A stretch of 64,000 nucleotides of DNA, taken from positions 1 to 64,000 of the forward strand of contig NZ_LEKH01000008.1 in assembly GCF_001029505.1 (NCBI RefSeq), written 5' to 3'. Below the pieces are notes generated by a model. That model did no database searches, was not told the origin of the DNA, and saw only the letters and a list, made by a program, of their open reading frames with translations. Origin of the DNA: Rubrobacter aplysinae (GTDB lineage: Bacteria > Actinomycetota > Rubrobacteria > Rubrobacterales > Rubrobacteraceae). The translations under genes and the position numbers were made by a program. Positions 48,674-58,435 of this stretch are shown piece after piece (within the stretch, counting starts at the first letter, position 1; each line of letters starts with the position of its first letter).

Positions 48674-48852
48674 CACGACTCCCTTGCTAGCCGTATACGA
48701 ACTTGACTAATAACATTTTATACAATATTCACAGGCGCCGCAACGGGTAGAGTCATGGGGTTTGGTGGGGGCTAGTCCAGGGGTCGAGTGCTAAGATATG
48801 GGCGTCTACATCTCGTAGTACGCGAGCTTCTGGAGGACGCAGGGGTTTTTCG

Positions 48853-49920
48853 ATGTCATCCACCGTCGAGACGCTAGAACGGGAGCTCGGAGAGGCTCAG
48901 CTAGAGCGCGAGGCTCAGCAGCGGGCCGTGACGAGAGCCGAGAACGCCCACGAAGCCGCCTGCGCCGCGCGAGACGAGGCCTGGGTAGAGGGCTCGTCGG
49001 ATGACCCGGAGGTGGAGCGGCTCTCGGCGCTGGTCTTCGAGAGGCGGCGGGGTCTGTACGAGGCCATAGACGGCCTCAAGGCGGCGGAGGGCAAGGAGCG
49101 CAGGATCAAGAGCCGCCTGATGTACGTGCTGCCCGCCGAACGTCGCCGTTACCTCTCCGGTGAGGTGGATGAGGAGTTCGGTCTATTTCTGGATGAGGTG
49201 CGGAGGGCATACGAAGCGGAGCTTCCGGGGGTGGGCATCTCGGTAGTGGAAGAGGAGCCCGGGAAGTTGGATCTCGGGGGAGACGCCACCTGGCGAGCGC
49301 TCGAAAGGCTGTACTCGGGCACGGCTCGGAAGTGGGTCGAGATCCGCGCCGCCCGGGACTCCCCGCTTGCCGGGGTGATGGCCCGGCACGTGGCCTACTA
49401 CGCCGGTGGCCACCTGCCCCGGGTATTCGCCGATGGTCTGGAGCTGGGTATCGGGCGGACCCAGACCAGGCTGCCGGGCGAGGAGGGTAGAAGACCGGCT
49501 CTGGGAGGCTTGGGGGGCGGAGAAGGCGAGCTCGTCCTGGCGCGCATCACCGTCCGGAGATACTTGGACGAGGGCTGTATCGGCAGGCTCGCCAAGCAGG
49601 GCGAGAGGCTAACGCAGATGGCCGAGATAGCGCGTCTGTACCAGACCATGTCCCTTACGAGGGACGAGATCCGCTGGCGGCTAGAGCAGTTGATCCCACT
49701 GCGCTTGGAGGCGCTGCAAACCGTGCACCGGCTAACCGGCGGACATCTCCGGTTCTCCTTCTACGAGATCGCCCGCGCCGCCCGCCTGTTGGACGGCCAC
49801 TTCCCGGACGCCGGCGTGGCGGCCGAGGCGCTCTCCCACGCCGTGGACCGGGCTCTGGAAAGCGGGGTCCCGCTGGTGGACGTAGCCTACCTGAGCGTCG
49901 CCTCCGGCGAGTGGCCGTAG
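48853..49920 (+). CDS. Hypothetical protein, coiled-coil N-terminus
   Basis: I do not recognise this 355-residue protein. Residues 1-90 form a likely coiled coil rich in Glu, Arg and Ala, followed by YVLPAERRRYLSGEVDEEFGLFLDEVRRAY. The C-terminal half is a helical globular region (EGELVLARITVRRYLDEGCIGRLAKQG, YQTMSLTRDEIRWRLEQLIPL, VAYLSVASGEWP). No signal or membrane segment. GC-rich codon use argues it is real. It is divergent from the Yip1 gene. The stop codon lies in a perfect 10-bp tandem duplication. Confidence 0.75.
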   Translation: MSSTVETLERELGEAQLEREAQQRAVTRAENAHEAACAARDEAWVEGSSDDPEVERLSALVFERRRGLYEAIDGLKAAEGKERRIKSRLMYVLPAERRRYLSGEVDEEFGLFLDEVRRAYEAELPGVGISVVEEEPGKLDLGGDATWRALERLYSGTARKWVEIRAARDSPLAGVMARHVAYYAGGHLPRVFADGLELGIGRTQTRLPGEEGRRPALGGLGGGEGELVLARITVRRYLDEGCIGRLAKQGERLTQMAEIARLYQTMSLTRDEIRWRLEQLIPLRLEALQTVHRLTGGHLRFSFYEIARAARLLDGHFPDAGVAAEALSHAVDRALESGVPLVDVAYLSVASGEWP

Positions 49921-49935
49921 AAGCGCGTAGAAGCG
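49916..49935. repeat. Perfect 10-bp tandem duplication on a stop codon
   Basis: CGTAGAAGCG occurs twice in perfect tandem (49916-49925, 49926-49935). The first copy contains the TAG stop of the 48853-49920 gene. Confidence 0.8.
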
Positions 49936-49966
49936 GTCACTGGCCAAATCTGGTATCTGGCGTTGC

Positions 49967-50173
49967 CTACTCCGGGAGGTCGGAGAGATCGTGCTCGGGG
50001 ACCGATAAGTTGTAGGGCCGGGCCGGTCTCTGGGCGAGCACCCGCACCTTGTAGACGAAGTCCGGAATAAACTCGGCGCGGCGCACCTCCAGTATCTCGA
50101 CCGGCTGCCGCGTCGCCTTCAGCGCCGCCCGGTCCCCCACCTCGTATCTCGCCGGCCGGTCTCGGTCCACCAT
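49967..50173 (-). CDS. Small hypothetical protein
   Basis: This 68-residue ORF starts at an ATG with GGAGGAGG seven bases upstream (a GTG at 50176 is also possible). It begins VDRDRPARYEVGDRAALKATRQPVEILEVRRAE. The pattern of a beta-rich, single small domain (VGDRA, VEILEV, YKVRVLA) suggests an SH3-like fold, but this is a guess. It converges on the 48.9 kb gene. Confidence 0.6.
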   Translation of the reverse strand: MVDRDRPARYEVGDRAALKATRQPVEILEVRRAEFIPDFVYKVRVLAQRPARPYNLSVPEHDLSDLPE

Positions 50174-50307
50174 CACCTATCCTCCTCCGCGATCTTCACA
50201 ACTCCACACACGCCGTATCAGGCTCATCCGGTAGAGCGTACCGCGTCCGCCGGGTCGCGACGCGCGAGTATCCGGTATCCTCTGTTTACAAGAACTTACC
50301 GCTACCT

Positions 50308-50327
50308 ACATCTCACGACATCTCACG
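50308..50327. repeat. Perfect 10-bp tandem duplication before a ribosome-binding site
   Basis: ACATCTCACG occurs twice in perfect tandem (50308-50317, 50318-50327), three bases before the GGAGGAG of the MBL-fold gene. Confidence 0.8.
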
Positions 50328-50341
50328 CTTGGAGGAGCCCC

Positions 50342-51145
50342 GTGACGCTAAAGAGCCTAGACCTGGGCCGCACGCAGGTCCACATACTGGACGACGGGAT
50401 ATTCATAACCAACGCTGCCAGCATCCTCGGCGGCAGGAGCAAGGCGAAGATAAAGGGCGGCATGCACCCCGCGCTGGTGGAGACGCCGGACGGCCTAACC
50501 CTGCTCGACTCCGGCTTCGGCCCCGAGCTGCCGGAGAGCCTGCGGGAAGACTACGAGCTACAGCGGGAGCGGACGCTGATGGATCGCCTCTCGGACCTCG
50601 GGCACGCGCCGCAGGACATCACCCATGTCGTGCTCTCGCACCTGGACGCGGACCACGTTGGCTGGGCGCTGAACGGAGACCGGTTCCCGAGGGCCCGAGT
50701 CTACGTCCAGGAGGACGCGCTCGAGGAGGCGCGGAGCCTGCCCGACCATCCCGGCAGGAGCGAGTCCGTGCCCGCCGTCGAGCGCGGCATCGAGGAGGGC
50801 TGGTGCGAGCTCGTGAGCGGGGAAGGTGAGATTGCGCCCGGCATCCGCGTCGAGCTCAGGCCCGGTCACGCGGCGGGACATCAGATCTCCTGGATCGGTA
50901 CGGGACGCGCCGGGGAGACGGCGCTCTTCACCGGGGACCTGGCCCCGAGCAAGATCTTCCTCAACCCGGATACCATAAGCGGCGTGGATACCGACCCCGA
51001 GGCCGCGCGCCGCAACCGGATAGAGGTGCTCACAGAGGCCGTGGACCTGGAGGCCCCGGTAATCCTCTACCACGAGCCCAACGACTCTCTGGTAAGCCTG
51101 AGCCGCACGGACCAGGGCTTCGAAGGTACACCGTACGAAGGCTAG
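50342..51145 (+). CDS. MBL-fold metallo-hydrolase
   Basis: This 267-residue metallo-beta-lactamase-fold protein has the metal motif SHLDADHVG (HxxxDH), LLDSGFG, GHAAGHQISW and LFTGDLAPSK. Such enzymes hydrolyse lactones, phosphoesters or thioesters; this one resembles the lactonase-like group but no substrate can be named. The GTG start has GGAGGAG upstream. It ends in a strong hairpin that overlaps its stop codon (51130-51163). Confidence 0.87.
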   Translation: MTLKSLDLGRTQVHILDDGIFITNAASILGGRSKAKIKGGMHPALVETPDGLTLLDSGFGPELPESLREDYELQRERTLMDRLSDLGHAPQDITHVVLSHLDADHVGWALNGDRFPRARVYVQEDALEEARSLPDHPGRSESVPAVERGIEEGWCELVSGEGEIAPGIRVELRPGHAAGHQISWIGTGRAGETALFTGDLAPSKIFLNPDTISGVDTDPEAARRNRIEVLTEAVDLEAPVILYHEPNDSLVSLSRTDQGFEGTPYEG

Positions 51146-51163
51146 TACAGCCTCGTACGGTTT
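51130..51163 (+). terminator. Terminator hairpin over the MBL-fold gene stop
   Basis: A 13-bp stem with one bulge (51130-51143 with 51149-51161), five-base loop and a short T-run. It covers the stop codon of the MBL-fold gene. Confidence 0.7.
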
Positions 51164-51177
51164 CTGGCCGAGACTCT

Positions 51178-51261
51178 CTAGCGCCTTTTCATCCGCTGGC
51201 GGACCTTGCGCCAGATAATCGGGACCAAGAAGATAAGCGCCCGACGTAGCAGCCATCTCAT
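51178..51261 (-). CDS. Possible 27-residue membrane peptide
   Basis: The frame MRWLLRRALIFLVPIIWRKV ends in a basic RQRMKRR. It has one short hydrophobic helix flanked by arginines, typical of bacterial small membrane proteins. An AGAGAGG lies about 11 bases before the ATG. It is convergent with the MBL-fold gene. Too short to prove by reading alone. Confidence 0.4.
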   Translation of the reverse strand: MRWLLRRALIFLVPIIWRKVRQRMKRR

Positions 51262-51389
51262 AGCTCTATAACCTCTCTTTTAGAGAGAACTCCAGGATCC
51301 CGGTGATCATACCATCGCGCCTCCCCGAAAAGGCTGTGCAAAGGCCGTACGGAAGCCACATAGAAACCACACAGAGCTACGCCGGGCGG

Positions 51390-51977
51390 CTAGGCTCCGT
51401 GCCAGGTGGTCTTCTGGAAAACGGACTCCCGGCGGCGCGGCCTGAGATCCAGGTCCGGATGTCCGAGGTAGAGGTAGGCCACGACGTGATCGCCCTTGTC
51501 AAGCCCGAAGAACTCCCGCATGTAGGGATGGTAGGCCACGGGTCCGGTGCGCCAGATCGAGGCTATCCCCATCCCGTGGGCGGCCAGCTGCATGTTCTGC
51601 ACGGCGCAGCAGCAGGCGGCGTAGTTCTCCAGCGTCTCGACCTCGCCACGCCCGGCCTTCGAGATCACCGCTATCACCACCGGAGCCCGGAACGCTTTCT
51701 TGCGCTCGCGGCTCACGCGGCCCGGCACCATCTCCTCGTCGTCGCCCTCCTCCCCGGCCTGGATGCGGGCAAGCTCCGCGCGAGCCTTCGCCAGCTCCCC
51801 CCGGCCCTTGCCGGAAAAGACGTGGAACTCCCAGGGCTCGGTGAGCTTGTGGTTCGGGGCGTGGACGGCGCTCTGCAGTATCCTCTCCACAGTCTCATCC
51901 GACACTGCATCCTGGGTAACCCGCCCCACACTCCGGCGGGTCTCTATAGCCTCGCTAACCTCCAACCATACCTCCAT
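51390..51977 (-). CDS. Nitroreductase-family FMN oxidoreductase
   Basis: This 195-residue protein has the FMN-binding opening [44 protein letters not shown], the [26 protein letters not shown] segment and the C-terminal YLYLGHPDL. Members reduce nitro compounds, flavins or other substrates with NAD(P)H. The start is the ATG at 51977. It is divergent from mdh. Confidence 0.87.
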   Translation of the reverse strand: MEVWLEVSEAIETRRSVGRVTQDAVSDETVERILQSAVHAPNHKLTEPWEFHVFSGKGRGELAKARAELARIQAGEEGDDEEMVPGRVSRERKKAFRAPVVIAVISKAGRGEVETLENYAACCCAVQNMQLAAHGMGIASIWRTGPVAYHPYMREFFGLDKGDHVVAYLYLGHPDLDLRPRRRESVFQKTTWHGA

Positions 51978-52090
51978 GATCGCCTCGTACCGGCCACGAA
52001 TATTTTACTGCGCAAAGGGGTAACAGAAAGTAACGGAAGACGGCATAGAGCCGTGTATTCCACTATGATTGGCCACAGAGTCAGAGAAAA

Positions 52091-52130
52091 ACAGAGCAGC
52101 ACAGAGCAGCACAGGGTAGCGCAGAGCAAT
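52091..52130. repeat. Four 10-bp tandem repeats ahead of mdh
   Basis: Two perfect copies of ACAGAGCAGC (52091-52110) plus two degenerate copies (52111-52130) lie just before the AAGGAG of mdh. Layout matches the repeats upstream of egtD. Confidence 0.8.
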
Positions 52131-52148
52131 CTTACAAGGAGTTCGCCA

Positions 52149-53126
52149 ATGTCGAAGACCATCACTCTTACCGGAGCCGCGGGCGCCATAGGGTACGCGG
52201 CCCTGTTCAGGATAGCTTCGGGCCAGTTGCTGGGACAGAACGAGAAGATCAAGCTCAAGCTGCTGGAGATAGAGCCGGCGCTGCAGGCCGCCGAGGGCAC
52301 GGCGATGGAGCTCGAGGACTCCGCGTTCCCGCTGCTCGAGTCTATAGACATCACCTCGGACGCAAACGAGGCGTTCGACGGCTGTGACGTGGGGATGCTG
52401 ATCGGGGCGCAGCCGCGCAAGCAGGGTATGGAGCGCGCAGACCTGCTGGAGGCGAACGGCGCGATCTTCAAGCCCCAGGGCGAGGCGATCAACTCCCACG
52501 CCGACGACGACGTGCGCATCCTCGTGGTCGGCAACCCGGCCAATACCAACGCCCTCATAGCGATGAGCAACGCTCCGGACGTGCCGCACGACCGCTTCAC
52601 CTCCATGACGCGCCTGGACGAGAACCGCGCCGTCTCCATGCTGGCCCGCAAGCTCTCCGTTAGTGTGGAGGACGTCGAGGACCTCGTCGTTTGGGGCAAC
52701 CACTCTCCGACGATGTTCCCCGACCTCTTCAATGCAAAGGTAAACGGCGAACGGGCCGCGGACCAGGTAGATCTGGACTGGTACGAGAACGAGTACATGC
52801 CCCGAGTCGGCAAGCGTGGAGCCGCCGTTATCGAGGCCCGCGGCGCGTCCTCGGCGGCTTCGGCGGCGAACGCGGCCATAGATCACGTACACGACTGGGC
52901 GCTGGGCGCGGAAGGGCTCCACTCGATGGCCGTACGCTCCGAGGGACAGTACGGAATAGAGGAGGGGCTCATCTCCTCGTTCCCGGTCAGGCTGCACAGC
53001 GGCGGCGGATATGAGGTCGTCGAGGGCCTGGAGATCAACGACTTCGCCCGCTCCAAGATCGACATCACCGTAAACGAGCTAAAGGAAGAGCGCGACGCCG
53101 TCAAGGAGCTCGGGCTGATCGGATAG
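52149..53126 (+). CDS. mdh: Malate dehydrogenase
   Basis: Mdh oxidises malate to oxaloacetate with NAD. The 325-residue protein has the NAD motif [18 protein letters not shown], the substrate arginines in [33 protein letters not shown] and the catalytic His in [11 protein letters not shown]. It is the cytosolic-type fold typical of Actinobacteria. I chose the ATG at 52149 with AAGGAG eight bases upstream; the open frame reaches to 51303, but that part is antisense to the nitroreductase gene. Confidence 0.95.
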   Translation: MSKTITLTGAAGAIGYAALFRIASGQLLGQNEKIKLKLLEIEPALQAAEGTAMELEDSAFPLLESIDITSDANEAFDGCDVGMLIGAQPRKQGMERADLLEANGAIFKPQGEAINSHADDDVRILVVGNPANTNALIAMSNAPDVPHDRFTSMTRLDENRAVSMLARKLSVSVEDVEDLVVWGNHSPTMFPDLFNAKVNGERAADQVDLDWYENEYMPRVGKRGAAVIEARGASSAASAANAAIDHVHDWALGAEGLHSMAVRSEGQYGIEEGLISSFPVRLHSGGGYEVVEGLEINDFARSKIDITVNELKEERDAVKELGLIG

Positions 53127-53158
53127 CCGCGTTTTACCTCCGACGAAACGCGGCTATC
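53122..53158. other. Hairpin over the mdh stop
   Basis: A perfect 13-bp stem (53122-53134 with 53146-53158) overlaps the mdh stop codon. There is no T-run. Part of the 3' arm (53151-53160) is repeated 15 bp later (53166-53175). Confidence 0.6.
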
Positions 53159-53191
53159 AGCGGCTCGGCTATCAGCACTCGGAAAAACCTG

Positions 53192-53241
53192 TAGAAGCCC
53201 GGGAGCCTCCATCGTGAACGACGGAGGCTCCCGGGCTTCTA
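53192..53241. terminator. Long hairpin between mdh and mrp
   Basis: A perfect 19-bp inverted repeat (53192-53210 with 53223-53241). On the minus strand it is followed by a run of five T residues four bases on, so it most likely ends mrp transcripts; it may serve both genes. Confidence 0.8.
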
Positions 53242-53282
53242 GCTAGCGGCTAACCGCTGAAAACTGACCGCCCTAAAACGTT

Positions 53283-54506
53283 CTAAACCACCTTGATCCT
53301 CTTGCGGGACTTTGTCTGTGCGATTCCGGCTGCGACCTCGTCGAAGGAGCGGGTCGGGGCCGAGTCCTCGGGATAGAGGGCGTTGCCCGGCTCACCGGAG
53401 TCGTCCGGCAGTATGGGAATTCGGCTCATCAGGTGCGCGCCGAGCTCTTCGGCGACCTGCTCGCCGCCGTTGCCGCCGAAGATCTTCATCTCCTTGCCGC
53501 AGTCCGGGCACTCGGCGTAGCTCATGTTCTCCACCACCCCGGCGAGCTTCAGATGAGCCTGCACGGCCATCTTACCCGCCTTGACCGCGACGCGGGCGGC
53601 GTCCGCCTGTGGCGTGGTGACCACGAGCGCCTCTGCCTTCGGGATCATCTGCGCCACCGTGAGCGCCACGTCGCCGGTACCGGGCGGCATGTCCACGATG
53701 ATGAAGTCCGGCTCGTCCCAGTACACGTCGCGCATGAGCTGGGTTAGGGCCTTGTTCACTATCGGGGCGCGCCAGATTATGGCCTGCCCCTCCTCGACGA
53801 AGTTGCCCATGGAGATGAACTTCAGCCCCGACTCGGACTCTATCGGGAAGATCACACCCTCAACCACGTTCGGCTTCTCGGTGGAGCCGAGCATCACCGG
53901 CACCGAGGAGCCGTGGACGTCGGCGTCCAGCACCTCCACCGAGTGACCGGCGCGGTCCAGCGCGGCGGCCAGGTTCACGGCGACAGTAGACTTGCCGACC
54001 CCGCCCTTACCGGAGACCACGGCGATGATCCTGGTCCCCGACTCATCCTTGAAGGCGGGAGCGAGTTCCGACGGGCCGCCATGCAGCGAGGTGAGGAGGT
54101 TCTGGCGGTCCTCGTCGGTCATCACACCGAAGTCCACCTCTACCTTCTCGACGCCGTGTATCTCCTTTAGACGGTCCTCGACGTCGGTGGTGATGCGGTG
54201 CTTCATCGGGCACCCGGCGGTGGTCAGCGCGACGCCGACGGTTACGGAGGAGCCCTCTATCTCGACGTTGCGGATCATGTTCAGCGAGATGAGGTCACGC
54301 CCGATCTCGGGGTCCCGCACGTCGCGCAGAGCCTCCCGGACACCAGCCTCCGAGAACCCGTCTACAGGCTCCTCCGGCTCGGGCGTGCGGTCTACGAGGT
54401 TGTCGGCGGTCTCGGAGGAAGCGTCGAACCCGGCCGCGGGCTCCGCGCCGGCATTCTCACCCCCAGTCTCCTTGTTACCGCCGCGTCTGCGAAACCAATC
54501 AACCAC
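53283..54506 (-). CDS. Mrp/ApbC-type iron-sulfur carrier ATPase
   Basis: This 407-residue protein loads iron-sulfur clusters onto target proteins. It has an N-terminal DUF59/MIP18 domain (VREALRDVRDPEIGRDLISLNMIRNVEIEG), the deviant Walker A GKGGVGKSTVAVN, DADVHGSSVPVMLG, DMPPGTGDVALTVAQ and the cluster CxxC in CPDCGKEM. The N-terminus has a 45-residue low-complexity extension. It is convergent with mdh. Confidence 0.92.
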   Translation of the reverse strand: MVDWFRRRGGNKETGGENAGAEPAAGFDASSETADNLVDRTPEPEEPVDGFSEAGVREALRDVRDPEIGRDLISLNMIRNVEIEGSSVTVGVALTTAGCPMKHRITTDVEDRLKEIHGVEKVEVDFGVMTDEDRQNLLTSLHGGPSELAPAFKDESGTRIIAVVSGKGGVGKSTVAVNLAAALDRAGHSVEVLDADVHGSSVPVMLGSTEKPNVVEGVIFPIESESGLKFISMGNFVEEGQAIIWRAPIVNKALTQLMRDVYWDEPDFIIVDMPPGTGDVALTVAQMIPKAEALVVTTPQADAARVAVKAGKMAVQAHLKLAGVVENMSYAECPDCGKEMKIFGGNGGEQVAEELGAHLMSRIPILPDDSGEPGNALYPEDSAPTRSFDEVAAGIAQTKSRKRIKVV

Positions 54507-54624
54507 TGTTTAAAAACCTCCTCCGAGCCCCGCCCTACGACGGAGAATGGCGCGTCAAAATCCCACTCTTTGCACGCAGGATCTTACCATACGCCCCTCC
54601 GAGTCCCGGCCGGCTCAGAGGCGG

Positions 54625-56562
54625 CTAGCGGACCACCCGGAATCTCTTGGGCGCACTCCTATTGCCGAAGTGATCCCCGTCCTTGTAGCGGACTACGGAC
54701 ACGGCGTAGTTACCCGGTCTCGGCGGCTTGTACACGAAGCGGTACTTGGACCTGCTGTCTAGCCTATCCCACTGCCGGTCTATAAGCCTGCCGTTGCGCC
54801 GGACGACGAGCCGGACCTTACCGGCATGTTTGGGTATTACGCGGCCCACTACACCACGACGTCGTCCCAGCTTCACGTTTGACTCCTTGGCCCGGATCGT
54901 CACCTTTACCCGCACGTTCACGCGCTCGGGACCACTGACCGCGCGCTCAAGACTCTGGCCCTCACCAGAGAACCTTGCCCGGTAGTAGGTGTGCTTGCGA
55001 GGTCTTACCCCTCTGATGACGAATCTGCCTTTCGGGTTGGTGGTGGCCTCACCATCCCGGACGCGCCGGAAGCCCTTTGCGCCGAACGGACGCTGCAGAA
55101 GCTCCACCTTTCGGTTTGCCACCGGCTCTCCGCCGGAAGTCAACTTTCCGCCGAATCCCGCTTTACCCGGGAACTCCAGCACCCTGCGCCCGGCGCGGAG
55201 CGTCAGATCGGTACCGCCGAGCATGCGGGCGGCGTTTAGCCGGTCACCCGTAACCGTCTTGCCATTGAGGTCGGAGGCCCTGTCCGCGTTTCGGAGGATT
55301 CTACGCTTTAGCTCGGCGGCGCCCGCGCCGGGGTTCTGGCTTTCGAGCAGGGCCGCAGCCCCGGCTACGTGGGGGCTCGCCATCGAGGTACCGCTCTTGT
55401 AGCCGTATCCGTTTCCGGGCACCGTGCTGAGTATTCCTACTCCTGGAGCGCCGAGGTCCACCGTGTCCGAGCCGAAGTTGGAGAACCTTGCGAGACGATC
55501 CGAGCTGTCGGTGGCGGCTACGGATATTATGTTGTTGTTATCGTAGGAGGCTGGGTAGAAGGGGTCCTGGTCGTTGTCGTCTCCCACGCCGTCCGAGCCG
55601 CCGTTTCCGGCCGCCGCGACGAGCAGGTGCCCCTGATTCCCGGCCCGGGTGATCGCGTCTTTCAGTGCCCGGGAGCGGCCACCGCCGCCCCAGCTGTTGT
55701 TGCTGATGTTGGCGCCGTTATCCACCGCGTAGTCTATGGCCTTGATCGCGTCGGAGGTATACCCGGTCCGCGGGCCTATAAACTTTAGTGGCATGATGTG
55801 GCCATCCCAGTTGACGCCGGTTACGCCCCGGCCGTTGTCTCCCTGGGCCGCAATGGTCCCCGAGACGTGGGTGCCGTGGTCGTCCACGCTCCCGGAGTCG
55901 TACACGGTCTTGTCGTCGTTGAAAAAGTCCCAGCCGTTGCGGTCGTCCACGTAGCCGTTGTTGTCGTCGTCCTTGCCGTTGTCCGGGATCTCATCCTGGT
56001 TGACCCAGACGTTGCCCCGGAGGTCCGGGTGGTCTATATCCGTCCCGGTATCTATTACCGCGGTTACGGTTCTCTGGCTCCCGGTGCCGACATCCCACGC
56101 CTCGGGGGCATCTATATCTGAATCCTGAGTACCGCCGGTCTGGCCGGTGTTGTTGAGGCCGTAGAGGTCGTCGTACCTCGGGTCATCCGGCTCGGTGGCG
56201 CTCGGAAAGAGCTTGAAGTTGGGCTCCGCGTACTCTATCCCGGGGGCGTTCTCGTAGGCGTTGACCGCCGCCTGCACGGGAAGATCTCGCGGAAGCTCCA
56301 CCACGGTTATATCAGCCTCTGGGAGGCGCTCTTCTACCTCGGCGTTGTTTGCGCGGTTGACCTGCCCTAGCCGGCGGCCGGGGGCATCGTCTTCGGGCTT
56401 CACCAGTATCTCGTCCTTTGCAAACCCCGGCTCCGTGGGAGCTTTGGCGACGGGCCCTTCCCGGGGTTCGGGCTGTGCCCGAGCCTTGTCGCCGGCTACG
56501 GCCACCAGGAGCCCCGAGGCCAGCATCAAGGACATTAAAAGCGTTACGTAAAAATTCCGCAC
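54625..56562 (-). CDS. Secreted S8 subtilisin-like protease
   Basis: This 645-residue protease has a signal peptide (about 1-29, cleavage after ARA likely), an inhibitor-like prodomain (about 45-115), and the catalytic triad Asp171 (VIDTGTD), His229 (DDHGTHVSG) and Ser393 (GTSMASPH) with oxyanion Asn320. An insertion NGKDDDNNGYVDDRNGWDF is a likely calcium site. The C-terminal 190 residues form beta-sandwich-like repeats with many basic residues. It is exported and probably degrades extracellular proteins. The GTG start has GAAGGAG upstream. Confidence 0.94.
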   Translation of the reverse strand: MRNFYVTLLMSLMLASGLLVAVAGDKARAQPEPREGPVAKAPTEPGFAKDEILVKPEDDAPGRRLGQVNRANNAEVEERLPEADITVVELPRDLPVQAAVNAYENAPGIEYAEPNFKLFPSATEPDDPRYDDLYGLNNTGQTGGTQDSDIDAPEAWDVGTGSQRTVTAVIDTGTDIDHPDLRGNVWVNQDEIPDNGKDDDNNGYVDDRNGWDFFNDDKTVYDSGSVDDHGTHVSGTIAAQGDNGRGVTGVNWDGHIMPLKFIGPRTGYTSDAIKAIDYAVDNGANISNNSWGGGGRSRALKDAITRAGNQGHLLVAAAGNGGSDGVGDDNDQDPFYPASYDNNNIISVAATDSSDRLARFSNFGSDTVDLGAPGVGILSTVPGNGYGYKSGTSMASPHVAGAAALLESQNPGAGAAELKRRILRNADRASDLNGKTVTGDRLNAARMLGGTDLTLRAGRRVLEFPGKAGFGGKLTSGGEPVANRKVELLQRPFGAKGFRRVRDGEATTNPKGRFVIRGVRPRKHTYYRARFSGEGQSLERAVSGPERVNVRVKVTIRAKESNVKLGRRRGVVGRVIPKHAGKVRLVVRRNGRLIDRQWDRLDSRSKYRFVYKPPRPGNYAVSVVRYKDGDHFGNRSAPKRFRVVR

Positions 56563-56799
56563 CTTGTCTCCTTCTAACGAAGAAGCCAGATGCCCCTCCG
56601 CTGTTCGATGGCCCGGCTGCCTGCGTGAGGCCCGTCGCTTTGCGCACCCGCCTCGCGACGGGATCGCCTTTTCGCAGCGTTAACATTGCTTTCATTACGA
56701 GAAACTTATCGGATAGAGAGCTTTATAGCTTTAGAACGACGCCGCGTAAGTAATCTGGCTTACCAATCTTGTACAGCCCCCGATGACGGTGCGGCGGGG

Positions 56800-58434
56800 C
56801 TAGGGCCTGTACTCGCCGAACACCGCGCGCAGAGTGTCCGACACTTCCCCGACCGTTGCGAATTCGGAGAGGGCCTCTTTCATCGGGTACAGGAGATTCT
56901 CGTCCCCGGTCTCCGCAGCAGCTTTGAGTCGAGACAGCGCCTTCTCCACGGCGGAATTATCCCGGGTCTCGCGCAGCTCGGCCAGGCGCTGTACCTGGCG
57001 CTCGCGGATGGATTCGTCAACGGTGTGCAGGTCCATCTCCTCGGCGTCCTCGCCGCCGCCGGTGTAGCGGTTGACGCCGACTATGATCCGCTCCTCCCGC
57101 TCGACCTCACGCTGGTAGCGGAATGCTGCTTCCTCGATCTCGCGCTGCATGAAACGGTTCTCCACCGCCTCGACCGAGCCGCCCATCTCGTCGATCTGCT
57201 CGATGTAGCGCCAGGCCTCCTCCTCGACGGCATCGGTCAGTGACTCGACGTAGTAAGAGCCGGCGAGGGGGTCGGCGGTGTCGGTCAGGCTGGCCTCGCT
57301 GGCCAGGATCTGCTGCGTGCGCAGCGCGATCCGGGCGCTATGCTCGGTGGGGAGTGCGAGCGCCTCGTCGAAGGCGTTGGTGTGCAGGCTCTGGGTTCCA
57401 CCAAGCACGGCGGAGAGGGCCTGTACCGTGGTGCGGGCGATGTTGTTTTCGGCCTGCTGTGCCGTGAGCGAGGAGCCGGCGGTCTGGGTGTGGAAGCGGA
57501 GCTTGAGGCTCCGTTCATCTTCGGCCCCGAAGCGGTCCTTCATTATCTTCGCCCACATCCTCCTCGCGGCGCGGTACTTGGCGGCCTCCTGGAAGAGGTC
57601 GTTGTGGGCGTTGAAGAAGAACGACAGGCGCGGGGCGAACTCATCCACGGCAAGCCCGGCTTCCACCGCGGCCTCGACGTAGGCTATGGCGTTTGCGAGG
57701 GTGAAGGCGAGCTCCTGCACCGCCGTCGAGCCCGCCTCACGGATGTGATAGCCGCTTATGGAGATCGTGTTCCACCGCGGCGACTCGGCGGCGCAGTAGG
57801 CGAACATGTCCGTGGTGAGGCGCATCGAGGGCGCGGGCGGGTAGATGTAGGTGCCGCGGGCCAGGTACTCCTTGAGGATGTCGTTCTGGGTGGTGCCCGA
57901 CACGTCGGCCGCAGTGGCGCCCTGCTCCTCGGCCACCAGGGTGTAGAGCAGCAGGAGCGTGGAGGCGGTGGCGTTTATGGTCATGGAGGTAGAGACGTCT
58001 TTCAAGGGGATGCCGTCGAGGAGGTCGCGCATGTCGAGCAGTGAGTCTATTGCGACGCCGACCTTGCCGACCTCGCCGACGGTCAGGGAGTGGTCGGAGT
58101 CCCGGCCCATCTGGGTTGGTAGATCGAAGGCCACCGAAAGCCCGGTCTGACCCTGCTCTATGAGGTACTTGAACCGCTCGTTGGTCTCTTTGGCCGAGCC
58201 GAACCCGGCGTACTGGCGCATGGTCCAGGGTCGGCCCCGGTACATAGAGGGATACGGACCCCGGGTGTAGGGGTACTCGCCAGGATCTCCGAGACGCTCG
58301 TCGTAGTCGAGGTCGGAGACGTGCTCCGGGCGGTAGAGGGGATCCACCTCGACACCGGACTCCTTGTAGCGCCTGTCCTCCGCTCCGGCCTTGCCGCTAC
58401 CGGTCTTACCGCCACCAGACTTCCTATCGGCCAC
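56800..58434 (-). CDS. Methylmalonyl-CoA mutase, catalytic subunit
   Basis: This 544-residue protein interconverts methylmalonyl-CoA and succinyl-CoA. It has only the TIM-barrel domain ([84 protein letters not shown]). The C-terminal B12-binding domain is absent, so it needs a separate small subunit, not seen in this window. The GTG start follows the epimerase stop by one base, so both are co-translated. Confidence 0.95.
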   Translation of the reverse strand: MADRKSGGGKTGSGKAGAEDRRYKESGVEVDPLYRPEHVSDLDYDERLGDPGEYPYTRGPYPSMYRGRPWTMRQYAGFGSAKETNERFKYLIEQGQTGLSVAFDLPTQMGRDSDHSLTVGEVGKVGVAIDSLLDMRDLLDGIPLKDVSTSMTINATASTLLLLYTLVAEEQGATAADVSGTTQNDILKEYLARGTYIYPPAPSMRLTTDMFAYCAAESPRWNTISISGYHIREAGSTAVQELAFTLANAIAYVEAAVEAGLAVDEFAPRLSFFFNAHNDLFQEAAKYRAARRMWAKIMKDRFGAEDERSLKLRFHTQTAGSSLTAQQAENNIARTTVQALSAVLGGTQSLHTNAFDEALALPTEHSARIALRTQQILASEASLTDTADPLAGSYYVESLTDAVEEEAWRYIEQIDEMGGSVEAVENRFMQREIEEAAFRYQREVEREERIIVGVNRYTGGGEDAEEMDLHTVDESIRERQVQRLAELRETRDNSAVEKALSRLKAAAETGDENLLYPMKEALSEFATVGEVSDTLRAVFGEYRP

Positions 58435-58435
58435 G

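Noticed and set aside
51303-52148. Open frame that would extend malate dehydrogenase to 607 residues
   Set aside because: The extra 282 residues are antisense to the nitroreductase gene; the ATG at 52149 has a ribosome-binding site and the family N-terminus.
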